Assembly (NCBI GenBank): GCA_029881435.1
Contig: JAOUMR010000009.1
Coordinates: forward strand, 1-59,767
Reading direction: 5' to 3'
Source: Nitrospira sp.
Lineage (GTDB): Bacteria; Nitrospirota; Nitrospiria; Nitrospirales; Nitrospiraceae
Length of the DNA stretch: 59,767 nt
Made by a program: the position numbers and the translations under genes. This document shows positions 18,840 to 27,267 of this stretch, piece by piece (the stretch's first letter is position 1; each line of letters starts with the position of its first letter). The notes under the pieces are model-generated. The model had not been told where the DNA came from. It ran no database searches and saw only the letters and a list, made by a program, of their open reading frames with translations.

Positions 18840-19079
18840 TCAACGATCTCGCAACTTACGTTCGATATCTGTCCGGACGTCTGTCCAGAGTCGACCAGCG
18901 GCGGGGTTCGCATGATACGCCTCCAGGCGCTCGCGAATGATCTGCCGGTGCCATTCGGGTACGGGAACTTGCTCAGGACTGGCCGCGATCTTTTCCCAGA
19001 GAGATTGTACGAAATCGATTTGCTCTTCGACTGAGAGATCGTCGAATCCTGGAGGAGGAGTGGGGACGGTCTTTGACAT
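18840..19079 (-). CDS. Addiction-module antitoxin (TIGR02574-like)
   Basis: A 79-aa partner of the ParE-type toxin. The pattern LSVEEQIDFVQSLWEKIAASPEQVPVPEW and the RLEAYHANPAAGRLW region match the putative addiction-module component family, which usually precedes ParE/RelE genes. AGGAG lies 11 bases before the chosen ATG; an upstream start would add unlikely sequence. This gene is upstream of the toxin in the usual order. Confidence 0.83.
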   Translation of the reverse strand: MSKTVPTPPPGFDDLSVEEQIDFVQSLWEKIAASPEQVPVPEWHRQIIRERLEAYHANPAAGRLWTDVRTDIERKLRDR

Positions 19080-19195
19080 AGAGCAAACTCCTAGGATGGC
19101 AAGTATATCGGAAATCAAGATTCAAGAAAAGCAGACCAGCATGATGAGGGATCAAGGAGCAGCCGCCGGTCCTGTCCATGCCAACTCAGCGTCGT

Positions 19196-19930
19196 TTACC
19201 GTGACTGGCCAAGCGGCGAATCCGGTGATTGCTCAGCAATCCGTGCGGCGCGCCGGAGTTGCCACGCGAGGGTCGTTCGGTTGAAGGCCCAGAATGGGGA
19301 GATCGGCAAGCCGGCTTCGCGCATGGCATGAGCAGCATACTGATGACAGGTATGAAACAGATGGTACGAAGGCCTCGCGGGATAAAAGACGGATTGTCCG
19401 AACGAGGCCAATGGTTCATCTCTCAACAGCGTTGCATGCAGGTGCCGGCGCAAGCTCTGATAGCCCTCTTCGGTCAGACGAAATGTGAAGAGGTCGGATG
19501 GCGGTTGCGGCGTGCGTTCCGCCCAGACGCGATCATAGTACCCGACTTCGACAACCCCTTCGGTGGGTGAGAAGAGTGCGCGAAGAATCCCGGTCAATCC
19601 CGTCTTTCCCTCCAAGTACCACGCCCGCTCGGCATACCCCCACTCCTCATATGAGTGTTGCGAACCGAGTGCCGAGTCCTCAGTCTCATTTTTCTGTGGA
19701 AAGGCGATCATCGCATGCCAGGTGTCGAGCGACACCACGATGGTCTGAGTGGTGGAGTCCGGAGGTGGCGGCCATAGGCCTTCGACCGGCGAAGCGCAAC
19801 CCGAGAGCAGAGCGAATAGGAGTACCGCACCTCTGAAACAAATCGTCCGCGCAATGGTATTCCTCCCCAATTCAGTTTGGCTCCAGATCGGAACTCGAGG
19901 AGCGGGACGTGAGGCACGGTTGTCGTTCAT
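19196..19930 (-). CDS. DUF2459-like lipoprotein
   Basis: A 244-aa protein with a hydrophobic segment ending in LLSGC at about residue 45, a good lipobox. The rest matches the DUF2459 (TIGR02117) pattern: SLDTWHAMI in place of the usual HGWHTG, EEWGYAERAWYL, and FYPARPSYHLFHTCHQYAAHAM followed by GLPISPFW. The invariant HGWH is not kept, so it is a divergent member. The N-terminus before the signal helix is long and the true start may be internal. Confidence 0.7.
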   Translation of the reverse strand: MNDNRASRPAPRVPIWSQTELGRNTIARTICFRGAVLLFALLSGCASPVEGLWPPPPDSTTQTIVVSLDTWHAMIAFPQKNETEDSALGSQHSYEEWGYAERAWYLEGKTGLTGILRALFSPTEGVVEVGYYDRVWAERTPQPPSDLFTFRLTEEGYQSLRRHLHATLLRDEPLASFGQSVFYPARPSYHLFHTCHQYAAHAMREAGLPISPFWAFNRTTLAWQLRRAARIAEQSPDSPLGQSR

Positions 19931-19963
19931 GTCGGTTCGGTGAGAAGCTGAATGACATCTTGT

Positions 19964-20113
19964 TTAAGGCGGTAAGATTGCCGAGGAAGACGAACTTCCG
20001 GTCACCTCCTTCATTCCAAACGGCTGCGGCGTATGGGGCGGGTGTCGGGGACGACAACCGATCGTTGCGAGTAAGGCAATAGCCATGAGCCACAGCAGTA
20101 AATGACGATTCAT
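19964..20113 (-). CDS. Small lipoprotein, 49 aa
   Basis: Too short for most gene finders. It starts MNRHLLLWLMAIALLATIGC, a classic signal with a candidate lipidation cysteine at residue 20, followed by a short Pro/His/Ser-rich tail. GGAGG precedes the ATG at good spacing. It sits between the SPFH lipoprotein and DUF2459 genes in the same direction, so it is probably part of the same envelope cluster. Function unknown. Confidence 0.62.
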   Translation of the reverse strand: MNRHLLLWLMAIALLATIGCRPRHPPHTPQPFGMKEVTGSSSSSAILPP

Positions 20114-20187
20114 TTATGCCTCCACGCCAAGGTTGCCAAGTGCGTTTCTCTGTTCCGCTTCGCTTCTCCCGAGCACGATCGCGAATT

Positions 20188-21054
20188 CTATCTGGGCCCT
20201 TCGGCACCAGGGCTGAGAATCAACGGAAGATTCAGCTTTTCTGGCACGATGATGGTCTTGGAATTAGGGCTCTCATATAACTTGAACCGCAAATAGTCCG
20301 GCGTCAGCGTTTTGGTGATGATGTCTTGCGCCTGCGACTGCCCCACGGCCCGGATCCTCAGGCTGTCGGCTTCGCCTTCCGCGCGAATCTTCAACGAATC
20401 ACCCTCGCCTTTGGCTTGAATCCGGGCAATGTCGGCATTGCGCTGCGCGATGACCACCTCGAAGTCTTTCTGCTCTTTCTCCTGCTCCTTTGCCTGCTTC
20501 TGTTCAATGGCCCGCAACACCATCTGGGAGAACTCCATTTCCGAGAGTGCCACGTTGTAGACGTCCAGATGACGCCCCTTCAACGCTTCAACCACCACGG
20601 CTTCGATCTTGTTCCCGATTTCGCTGCTGCGCTCCGGAAGCGTCACCATCGTGTAGTTCGCGACCACGCCGCGCACCGCCGACAAAAGTTGCGGTTGAAC
20701 CAACTGCTTGTACCAGTCAGGTCCCACTTCCTGGGCGAGAAAATAGACTTCATCCGGGATTGGGCGCATGGTAATCGCGGCATACACGGTGACCGGCAGA
20801 TCGTCCGCAGTCAGCGCATCCACCTTTTCCTTGAAACTCTTCCATCTTGTGTCATACACAAAGACGTCATTCCAGGGCGCCCGCCAGTAGAACCCTTCTT
20901 TGAGCGGTTCCTTGATCAGTCCGGAGGTGAGGGGGTACCAACGTAGCCCTCGACTTCCCGGATTAACCGTACTACTGCAGCCCTCGAGGACCATCAGTAT
21001 GGGCAGTATAGGGATCAGAAGAAGAAGTGTGCGAGCTTTCAGCAAGTGTTTCAT
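20188..21054 (-). CDS. SPFH/band 7 domain protein with lipoprotein-like start
   Basis: A prohibitin-type SPFH protein of 288 aa: after the hydrophobic start (LLLLIPILPILMVLEGC, cysteine 26) come GFYWRAPWNDVFVYDTR and VDALTADDLPVTVYAAI, then NVALSEMEFSQMVLRAIEQKQAKEQ and a repetitive coiled-coil with IQAKGEGDSLKIRAEGEADSLRIRA split over two repeats. Instead of a plain membrane anchor it seems to carry a lipobox (E at -2 is unusual). A strong AGGAGA stands 6 bases before the ATG at 21054; a longer frame from 21291 is rejected. May scaffold an envelope complex. Confidence 0.82.
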   Translation of the reverse strand: MKHLLKARTLLLLIPILPILMVLEGCSSTVNPGSRGLRWYPLTSGLIKEPLKEGFYWRAPWNDVFVYDTRWKSFKEKVDALTADDLPVTVYAAITMRPIPDEVYFLAQEVGPDWYKQLVQPQLLSAVRGVVANYTMVTLPERSSEIGNKIEAVVVEALKGRHLDVYNVALSEMEFSQMVLRAIEQKQAKEQEKEQKDFEVVIAQRNADIARIQAKGEGDSLKIRAEGEADSLRIRAVGQSQAQDIITKTLTPDYLRFKLYESPNSKTIIVPEKLNLPLILSPGAEGPR

Positions 21055-21100
21055 ATAGTCTCCTCTCGGTGCATCGTCCGTTGAGCCAAACCTCTCTGAC

Positions 21101-21505
21101 CTACGGGACGGCAGTTGAGCGCCGCCCGGTGCGATCCACGGACGCATGAGCTTTAGCGAGACGCTCAAGTTCGAGGGCGGTCTCCTCGTAGTAATGTGCC
21201 AGCAAACGAGCCCCTGACACCAAATCCGACTCAGCCCCGAACAGCTCCTCGTAACGCGCTGCAGTGGTAGTTTGTGCCTTGGCTTTCTCATGCATTGCTA
21301 AGGCCTGATTCTGGTAGTAGCCGGCAATGGCTCTCTGATCATGAGAGGGGTCGTAGGAACCCATCTCGAGCGATTCAGGTGAGGCACAGCTGGAGGTCAC
21401 ACCAATGATCAGGCAAAACAGCAGCAACCCTCGGCTTCTTACGGCAATCGTATGATCGCCGTGGATTACGCTCTTCTTGCATCTTCTGATTGAACTATCG
21501 ATCAT
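21101..21505 (-). CDS. Small lipoprotein, 134 aa
   Basis: Starts with a basic segment and hydrophobic helix LLLFCLIIGVTSSC, with a lipobox-like TSSC at residue 40. The mature part is helical (IAGYYQNQALAMHEKAKAQ, GARLLAHYYEETALELERLAK) and looks like a small coiled-coil envelope protein, not a recognised family. AGGGGGG lies just before the ATG. It precedes the SPFH gene by 46 bases and is likely in its transcript. Confidence 0.68.
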   Translation of the reverse strand: MIDSSIRRCKKSVIHGDHTIAVRSRGLLLFCLIIGVTSSCASPESLEMGSYDPSHDQRAIAGYYQNQALAMHEKAKAQTTTAARYEELFGAESDLVSGARLLAHYYEETALELERLAKAHASVDRTGRRSTAVP

Positions 21506-21747
21506 CAACCACCCCCCTGGAAGCATAAACGCCTTCGGTAAGAGATGACTGAGCAAATTAGGTGCCTTCGAACGATCATCCGAAGATCGATGGCTCGAAC
21601 CCCCGGATATACTCAAAGAAAAACAGCCGGTCACACAGGAAGAAGGAGCGAGATGAAATAGGATACGCCTCACGGGGGTGTGGAGAATTGGGGCAACACC
21701 GCCGTGCACACTGTTGCCGAAGACCTCAGATGCGAGCGGAGGTTCGC

Positions 21748-22047
21748 TTAATAGATGACGGGCGGCCGTTTCTCGTCGACGATCAACATAAGCCGCCGAT
21801 GTTTCAACGGTCGTTCGGGGTCTCGCGTATAGTGCCCGAGGTCCTCTGAAAGTTCCGTGAGCCTGAGCGGCACTGAGACCCGTTGCTTGATATGAGGCGC
21901 CTTGGTTTCAATCGAGAGATCGACCAATTCCTCAGTGGTCCCTGTCACCTCGGCGTTCAGGTCCTTCTCGTCGAGAAAGTGCACGGTCACGCGCTCCTCA
22001 GGATCAATCCAGGGAATGATTTTCTTTCGCTTTTCATGGTTGGTCAT
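21748..22047 (-). CDS. Hypothetical small protein, 99 aa
   Basis: I do not recognise the family. It begins NHEKRKKIIPWIDPEERVTVHF and contains TEELVDLSIETKAPHI and VPLRLTELSEDLGHYTRDP. The alternation of charged and hydrophobic residues suggests a beta-rich PilZ-like small domain, but the PilZ RxxxR and DxSxxG motifs are not complete, so this is only an impression. It lacks a signal peptide. Confidence 0.5.
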   Translation of the reverse strand: MTNHEKRKKIIPWIDPEERVTVHFLDEKDLNAEVTGTTEELVDLSIETKAPHIKQRVSVPLRLTELSEDLGHYTRDPERPLKHRRLMLIVDEKRPPVIY

Positions 22048-22110
22048 GTCAGCTGCTCCACGCCTTGAACCAAAAATCAAGCAGAGCGATAGTTCGCAAA
22101 CGGCTTTCGA

Positions 22111-22482
22111 TCATCGAGCCAGCCGCCGGATATAGAGTAGGATATTCTGCTTGTCCTTTTCCGATAGCTCCCATTTCCAAGACCCCATCGCCGTGCCGCG
22201 CTCACCTTCATGAATCGTCTGGGTCAACTCGGCATCCGACTTCTGCTGGACGGCAGCACTGGTGAGATCCGCAGGTGGAGGGGTCACGTCATAGGCCTTT
22301 CCTTTTCCCTGTTCCCCATGGCAGAACCGGCAATATTGCTCATAGAGACGCTTGCCATCCTGAAGATCGTAGTGTTCGCGCAGCGCCTTGGCATTACTGC
22401 TCTCCCCTCTAGACGTGGCATACCCAAGAGGGAGGCACAACAGAGCCACTACGACCGCCATCATTATGGATCGCGCCGACAT
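22111..22482 (-). CDS. Monohaem c-type cytochrome
   Basis: 123 aa with a signal peptide (IMMAVVVALLCLPLG), a single haem-binding CRFCH (Cys51, Cys54, His55), and a distal Met in GTAMGSW as likely sixth ligand. This is a small class I cytochrome c exported to the periplasm where it could carry electrons. The ATG at 22482 is chosen with GAGGG about 8 bases upstream. No oxidase or reductase gene neighbours it. Confidence 0.88.
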   Translation of the reverse strand: MSARSIMMAVVVALLCLPLGYATSRGESSNAKALREHYDLQDGKRLYEQYCRFCHGEQGKGKAYDVTPPPADLTSAAVQQKSDAELTQTIHEGERGTAMGSWKWELSEKDKQNILLYIRRLAR

Positions 22483-22767
22483 AGCCCTCAAGGTCTCCTT
22501 GCCTAATATCGCCTAGAATCAATTGATGGCAATCCTCGTACCATCCAGACTGACGATGAACTATGCATGCCATGGGACCTAACCCCGTTGAAAGTTAGGC
22601 CATCCTGAGAACTCCGTCTATAGAGCGACAGGCAAGAATCCCCAGAACGACGAAATCTGCTGTCGCAAGATTCCACAATTCATTCCTGTCCCACTGCCTC
22701 TCAGACACGAGTTAGGCCCATGGAATCTGAAGGGAAGGGATGGTGCTGTGACTGTCACGAAAGAATC

Positions 22768-23448
22768 CTACGGGGAGGGATTGCTGGCGACTTCGAAAAT
22801 CAAGAACTCCTGTCGCGGCAGGAAGTGATGCCGCGCGGTCACCTTGTATCCCGCCTTGCCCATCTCTGATCGAAACTGCTCCGGTGGAAAACGAAACTCC
22901 TTCGGTGGACCTACTGGAGAGTCTGGCTTAAAATCGATAATCGCAACCTGACCACCAGACCTAATCGATTTGGCCAGCCTTCGGAAATACGTTTCACGGT
23001 CACCGATGTGGTGATACGTGTTCACGATCAGAATCAGATTGACGGGCTCTGGTAGATTGAGCCCGTCGGGAGACGCTTGAATGGCAATCACATTGTCCAA
23101 ACCTTCCTTGGCGGCGCGTTCCCGTAGGTACTTCACCATCGAGGGTTCGATATCAGCCGCATACACCCTCGGCGAGGCTTTCGTTTTGGCCAGGCGCACG
23201 GTGAAATACCCAGTACCAGCACCGATGTCGGCCACAGTTTGGCCCCGTTTCAAGTTCAGCGCCGCAATCACTTGATCCGGCAACTGCCACGCATCACGCG
23301 CCGGGTCGTCAAATCTTTGGGCCGACTCCTCCGCATCGAAGTGTCTCTCCAGGTGGTCAGCATGGGATTGCCCGTGTTGTTCAGCTTGACCGACCACTAC
23401 GGGAGCGGTGAGCAAGCAAAGCGCGAGCAGGTAGAGTTTTGTATGCAT
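22768..23448 (-). CDS. Class I SAM methyltransferase with signal peptide
   Basis: 226 aa. A signal peptide (LYLLALCLLTAPVVVGQA) comes first, then a helical linker with LERHFDAEESAQRFDDP and a Rossmann methyltransferase domain: QTVADIGAGTGYFTVRLA (SAM loop), YAADIEPSMV and VNTYHHIGDRETYF. It thus seems to be exported, as is the pcm product. A similar N-terminal region is common in methyltransferases of environmental bacteria. Substrate unknown. ACAGGAG lies before the ATG. Confidence 0.8.
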   Translation of the reverse strand: MHTKLYLLALCLLTAPVVVGQAEQHGQSHADHLERHFDAEESAQRFDDPARDAWQLPDQVIAALNLKRGQTVADIGAGTGYFTVRLAKTKASPRVYAADIEPSMVKYLRERAAKEGLDNVIAIQASPDGLNLPEPVNLILIVNTYHHIGDRETYFRRLAKSIRSGGQVAIIDFKPDSPVGPPKEFRFPPEQFRSEMGKAGYKVTARHHFLPRQEFLIFEVASNPSP

Positions 23449-23581
23449 TGCGCACTCCTGTTTCCTATTTCATCCGCTTCGCAGGAAGCCGCGGCTGTAA
23501 AGCGGTGGGACTCCACTATCGTCTGATCTTGGATCAAGTCGCACCGGCGTTGTAGTGGTCGTCACCATCACGAATACATCT

Positions 23582-23953
23582 TCATGCCGGCTGGCGTTTG
23601 AATTGTTCATGAATCCAACCCAGCGCGTAACTCAGCACGCTCCCAAGAATAAACCAATGAAGACCCCCAAACACAGCTGTGAGAATAAACGCCCTCAGGT
23701 TGACCCCTTGATGCCCGTAGAACCACAAGTCGGTCCACGAATCGGTCAGGTCGGCGAGGAGTCCGATCTTTCCTTCGAGTTCGAACGCCAAGGGAACGGT
23801 CGGTGCGTCAACGACAAAGAAGAGAAAATAGACGAATACCGACTGGCTTTCGGTATTGATATGGCAGTAGAGAAACACCAGGAACGAAGCAAACGAGTGG
23901 ATGACGAGCAGGGTCGTCCCCAGCACCAGACCGTCTTTCATGATGCGATTCAT
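23582..23953 (-). CDS. Small integral membrane protein, 123 aa
   Basis: Three hydrophobic segments (LVLGTTLLVIHSFASFLVFL, VYFLFFVVDAPTVPLAF, FILTAVFGGLHWFILGSVL) separated by short charged loops. No family recognised. It lies just downstream of hypE in the opposite-neighbour sense (same strand, 72 bases), but nothing ties it to hydrogenase function. Confidence 0.6.
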   Translation of the reverse strand: MNRIMKDGLVLGTTLLVIHSFASFLVFLYCHINTESQSVFVYFLFFVVDAPTVPLAFELEGKIGLLADLTDSWTDLWFYGHQGVNLRAFILTAVFGGLHWFILGSVLSYALGWIHEQFKRQPA

Positions 23954-24025
23954 GATTAAGATCGTCGTGAAACTCGGGGTCGTTCGTTACCATTTACAAC
24001 TCATCTCCCTGCAACTCGTATGCCC

Positions 24026-25081
24026 TTAGCAGATTCGTGGCAGTTGCTCGCCTGAGAGCAGATCGAGTACACGATGCGTGCCCACAACAGTCCGTAAAAC
24101 AACCATGGAAGGGTCGCGATCCGTCACGACGCCGATGTGAACCGCCAGACTCGCGGCCTTGTGGCGGTGCATCACAGCAAGTACGGCCTCGGCCTGCTGC
24201 GCCGGGACCATCGCGACGAAGCGTCCTTCGTTCGCCACATAGAGTGGATCGAGCCCTAAGAGCTCGCAGGCTCCACGCACCGTCTCGGTCACCGGAATGG
24301 TCGACTCATCCACTGTTATGCCGACCTTCGCCACAACAGCCAGTTCGTTCAGCACGCTGGCCAGTCCGCCACGGGTGAGGTCGCGCAAGCAATGGATCTC
24401 GGTACCGCTCTCGATCAGATCTGTGACGATCCGATGCAACGGCGCCGAATCGCTTTCGACATGGCCGTCGAACGTCAGCCCTTCTCGCACACTGAGCACG
24501 GCCACGCCATGGGAACCGAGATCACCACTCACAAGGATCGCATCACCCGGCTGGATCAACGTCGGCAAGACACGGACGCCGGTCGGGACCAGCCCAACGC
24601 CGGACGTATTAATGAAGATCCCGTCGCCTTTGCCGCGATCCACAACCTTCGTATCGCCCGTCACGATCGGGACTTCCGCCGCCCGCGCGGCCTCGGCCAT
24701 CGAGTTCACGACTTGCTGCAGCACCTCTAGGCTCAGCCCCTCTTCCAAGATGAATCCCGCACTCAGGTACAACGGTTTCGCGCCACACATGGCCAGATCG
24801 TTGATCGTGCCGTTCACTGCCAGAGTTCCGATATCGCCACCGGGGAAAAACAGCGGCCGCACGACATACGAATCAGTCGTGAAGGCGAGCGTGCCTTTCT
24901 CCACGGGCCAGGTGGCACCGTCGTGCAGCAACTCCAGCATGGGATTGTGAAAGGCCCGCACGAACACATCTTGAATCAACTCCTGCATCAGCCGACCGCC
25001 CCCACCATGCGCAAGCTGCACGGTCTTCTTCGCGGAGACAGGCAAGGGGCAGGATGGTTCAAAGGATTTATCGCCGCTCAT
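24026..25081 (-). CDS. hypE: Hydrogenase maturation protein HypE
   Basis: 351 aa. HypE dehydrates the carbamoyl group received from HypF on its C-terminal cysteine to give the cyanide ligand of the Fe(CN)2CO centre. Visible: LAHGGGGRLMQELI near the start, FTTDSYVV, the GDTKVVDRGK metal/ATP segment, DLTRGGLASVLNELA, and the terminal PRIC, with the reactive cysteine as the last residue. It is 136 bases after hypD. Confidence 0.96.
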   Translation of the reverse strand: MSGDKSFEPSCPLPVSAKKTVQLAHGGGGRLMQELIQDVFVRAFHNPMLELLHDGATWPVEKGTLAFTTDSYVVRPLFFPGGDIGTLAVNGTINDLAMCGAKPLYLSAGFILEEGLSLEVLQQVVNSMAEAARAAEVPIVTGDTKVVDRGKGDGIFINTSGVGLVPTGVRVLPTLIQPGDAILVSGDLGSHGVAVLSVREGLTFDGHVESDSAPLHRIVTDLIESGTEIHCLRDLTRGGLASVLNELAVVAKVGITVDESTIPVTETVRGACELLGLDPLYVANEGRFVAMVPAQQAEAVLAVMHRHKAASLAVHIGVVTDRDPSMVVLRTVVGTHRVLDLLSGEQLPRIC

Positions 25082-25119
25082 GGCATTCTCTCATAGTTCG
25101 TATCTCGTCCTGAGTTGCT

Positions 25120-25202
25120 AGTTTCGAGTTTCATGTTTCAAGGGGAGTTTAATTCTGTGCAGAAGCCAAGAACCTCAAGCATGAAACATAAAACTTGAAA
25201 CT
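25120..25202. repeat. Inverted repeat between hypD and hypE
   Basis: Two arms of 23 bases (25120-25142 and 25180-25202) can pair over about 20 positions; the left arm begins AGTTTCGAGTTTCATG and the right arm ends ACTTGAAACT. The A/T-rich look differs from the flanking genes. It could form a stem-loop in the mRNA and separate or tune expression of hypE from hypD. Confidence 0.6.
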
Positions 25203-25217
25203 GTGGGCCGATACGTT

Positions 25218-26327
25218 TCACGCTTCACGAGTAACGTGGCTTCGGTATCGATAATAAGCGGCGCAGGCCCCTTCGCTCGACACCATCGGCGCACCCAACG
25301 GCCGCTCCGGCGTGCAACGGGTCCCGAAGGCTGGACAGTCTGTGGGCTTGAGTAACCCTCGGAGAATCAGCCCACTCTGGCAGTCTGGATCCTCTTTCCC
25401 TTCGGTAAGTTGCGATAGCTCGTGCTGAAACTTCAATTCGGCGTCGTAAGCGCTGTACGCAGGTTTGAGACGCAGACCACTTGCCGGAATCTCGCCGATC
25501 CCGCGCCAGGCCCTCGACGCCGGCTCAAAGACTTCGCCGACGATGCTCCTCGCCTGTCGGTTTCCTTCACGGCTGACGGATCGCGCATACTGATTCTCGA
25601 CCTCGACTCGTCCCTCTTCCAACTGACTCACCAGCATGGCCACACCTTCGAGCACATCGAGCGGTTCAAACCCGGTCACAACAATCGGGACGCGATACTT
25701 CTGTGCAATGGCCTCATACTCCTCATAGCCCATCACAGTACAGACATGGCCCGCGGCCAGAAAGCCTTGAATCCGATTCTGCGGCGACGACAGAATCGCC
25801 TCCATCGCCGGAGGCACGAGCACATGGGCAATCAGCAGGCTGAAGTTGGTGATCCCCAACTGCTTCGCCTGCGCGACCGCCATGGCCCATGCCGGTGCAG
25901 TCGTCTCAAATCCCACGGCGAAACAGACAACCTCGCGATCTGGGTGCTTCCGAGCCAGCTCGAGCGCATCCAATGGCGAATAGATGATCCGCACATCTCC
26001 GCCTGCTGCCTTTACTCCAAACAAGTCACCACGGGTACCGGGAACACGCAGCATGTCGCCGAACGAGCAGAAGACCACCCCCGGCATAGACGCAAGACAG
26101 ACCGCTTGGTCGATCAATGACACCGAGGTCACACAGACCGGGCAACCAGGTCCATGAACAAGCTCGAGGTTCTTCGGCAACAGGCTATCGAGCCCGAACC
26201 GCACGATTGCATGTGTCTGTCCCCCACAGACTTCCATGATCGTCCAGGGCCGCCGCACCGTCTGCTTGACCCGCTCCGCCAAAGCCGCCGCCACGGCGCG
26301 ATCGCGAAATTCATCCACGTACTTCAT
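25218..26327 (-). CDS. hypD: Hydrogenase maturation protein HypD
   Basis: 369 aa. HypD carries the iron scaffold on which Fe(CN)2CO is assembled, together with HypC. Hallmarks: [10 protein letters not shown] (Cys34), [10 protein letters not shown] (Cys62, Cys65), a [13 protein letters not shown] segment and a C-terminal [4Fe-4S] cysteine group. It is separated from hypC by a 5.5-kb accessory segment, although the usual order is hypCDE. GAGGGA stands before the ATG. Confidence 0.96.
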   Translation of the reverse strand: MKYVDEFRDRAVAAALAERVKQTVRRPWTIMEVCGGQTHAIVRFGLDSLLPKNLELVHGPGCPVCVTSVSLIDQAVCLASMPGVVFCSFGDMLRVPGTRGDLFGVKAAGGDVRIIYSPLDALELARKHPDREVVCFAVGFETTAPAWAMAVAQAKQLGITNFSLLIAHVLVPPAMEAILSSPQNRIQGFLAAGHVCTVMGYEEYEAIAQKYRVPIVVTGFEPLDVLEGVAMLVSQLEEGRVEVENQYARSVSREGNRQARSIVGEVFEPASRAWRGIGEIPASGLRLKPAYSAYDAELKFQHELSQLTEGKEDPDCQSGLILRGLLKPTDCPAFGTRCTPERPLGAPMVSSEGACAAYYRYRSHVTREA

Positions 26328-26364
26328 GAGCGTAATCCCTCGCGACTAGCTAACACGCGTGCCT

Positions 26365-26452
26365 CGTGAAGCGTATCTCGTATCTCGCAAACAAAGACGA
26401 GACAGGCTTTCTTTCCATCCTGCGCTTCATACTTCACGAACGACGCTTCACG
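26365..26452. repeat. Inverted repeat upstream of hypD
   Basis: CGTGAAGCG (26365) and CGCTTCACG (26444) are perfect inverses, with related partial copies between them. The same TTCACGCTTCACG motif reappears at 25207 close to the hypD stop. No gene is present between hypD and the next gene; this segment marks the edge of the accessory insert. Confidence 0.45.
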
Positions 26453-26561
26453 CTCACGGCGATTGCATTAGAAGCGTTCATGGTGACTGACGATATCGAA
26501 GGAGTGGGAGGCATCGATACTTCTCCTTGTGGATCGAACGCCGGCTCAACGTCTTTGGCGC

Positions 26562-27146
26562 TCAGCCGCCGGAGCCGCTCTGGGCACCGGTAGGCTGCTG
26601 CGTCGTGTTGGGCCCCTGAATCCAGGAACGAACCTCATGCATCAAGTCCCAGAACACCAGAGGGCCACCGAAATGCTCAAGCACCAGGGGCTGACCATCC
26701 AAGGTGGTCATATCTACCTGCAGATCATGACACCCGAACCGCACCCGCATCTGCTGGGCATACGGGCCTCGCACACTCCACGTCGGAACCTGAAGGTCGT
26801 GAGCAAATGCTGACCGAATCATGTAGACAAGGCTCCGCACTTGACCTCGTTCAGAACGGTCATTCGGGTCGTTACGAATGCCAGCGCCTTGCAGGGCCGC
26901 TTCCATGGCCACGGCGGAGGCTGCCAAAGCCTGCGAGTAGAGATTCTCGCTTGCATGAACGAGATCGTCGTAGGTATGGAATGTCGACTGGCCCAAGCGC
27001 AGGTTTCCGTCCGGTAGGCAAATCAACGTGTCGCAGTCGAGGTCGTCCTTGTTGATCTTGCCGAGAGCTATGTAGTTCATGACCTTGATGGCGAACTCCA
27101 GGGCTAGGAGGGCTTGGTCAATTCTGTTGATAGGCCTCAAGGTCAT
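26562..27146 (-). CDS. Hypothetical protein, 194 aa
   Basis: No family recognised. The protein begins TLRPINRIDQALLALEFAIKVMNYIALGK and has an acidic N-terminal helix, a middle with ASENLYSQALAASAVAMEAALQG and a C-terminal beta-like part with RVRFGCHDLQVDMTTLDGQPL. The LVYMIRSAFAHD segment recalls HEPN-like RN/H motifs but is not complete. A TTG at 27194 would extend it. It ends the putative cassette run on the hypD side. Confidence 0.55.
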   Translation of the reverse strand: MTLRPINRIDQALLALEFAIKVMNYIALGKINKDDLDCDTLICLPDGNLRLGQSTFHTYDDLVHASENLYSQALAASAVAMEAALQGAGIRNDPNDRSERGQVRSLVYMIRSAFAHDLQVPTWSVRGPYAQQMRVRFGCHDLQVDMTTLDGQPLVLEHFGGPLVFWDLMHEVRSWIQGPNTTQQPTGAQSGSGG

Positions 27147-27188
27147 AAGTGACGAAGGCAAGACAATCTGTGGGCCCACCGTTGTCTT

Positions 27189-27261
27189 AATCAACGTGGG
27201 GCAAAGTGCGCCAGGAAACAGCGTACCGTATCGCCACGTCTGCTTAAAAGCATGGTTAGCC
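27189..27261 (-). repeat. attC-like site 4 (degenerate)
   Basis: Read on the minus strand it begins GGCTAAC right after the stop of the 183-aa gene and ends GTTGATT shortly before the next gene, with an ACGTGG/CCACGT pairing inside. Length about 73 bases fits attC sites, but both cores are imperfect, so the call rests on the pattern in the whole row. Confidence 0.4.
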
Positions 27262-27267
27262 GATATC

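Noticed and set aside
20326-20946. Plus-strand frame of 206 codons opposite the SPFH gene
   Set aside because: Reverse-frame shadow of a gene whose SPFH motifs are clear.
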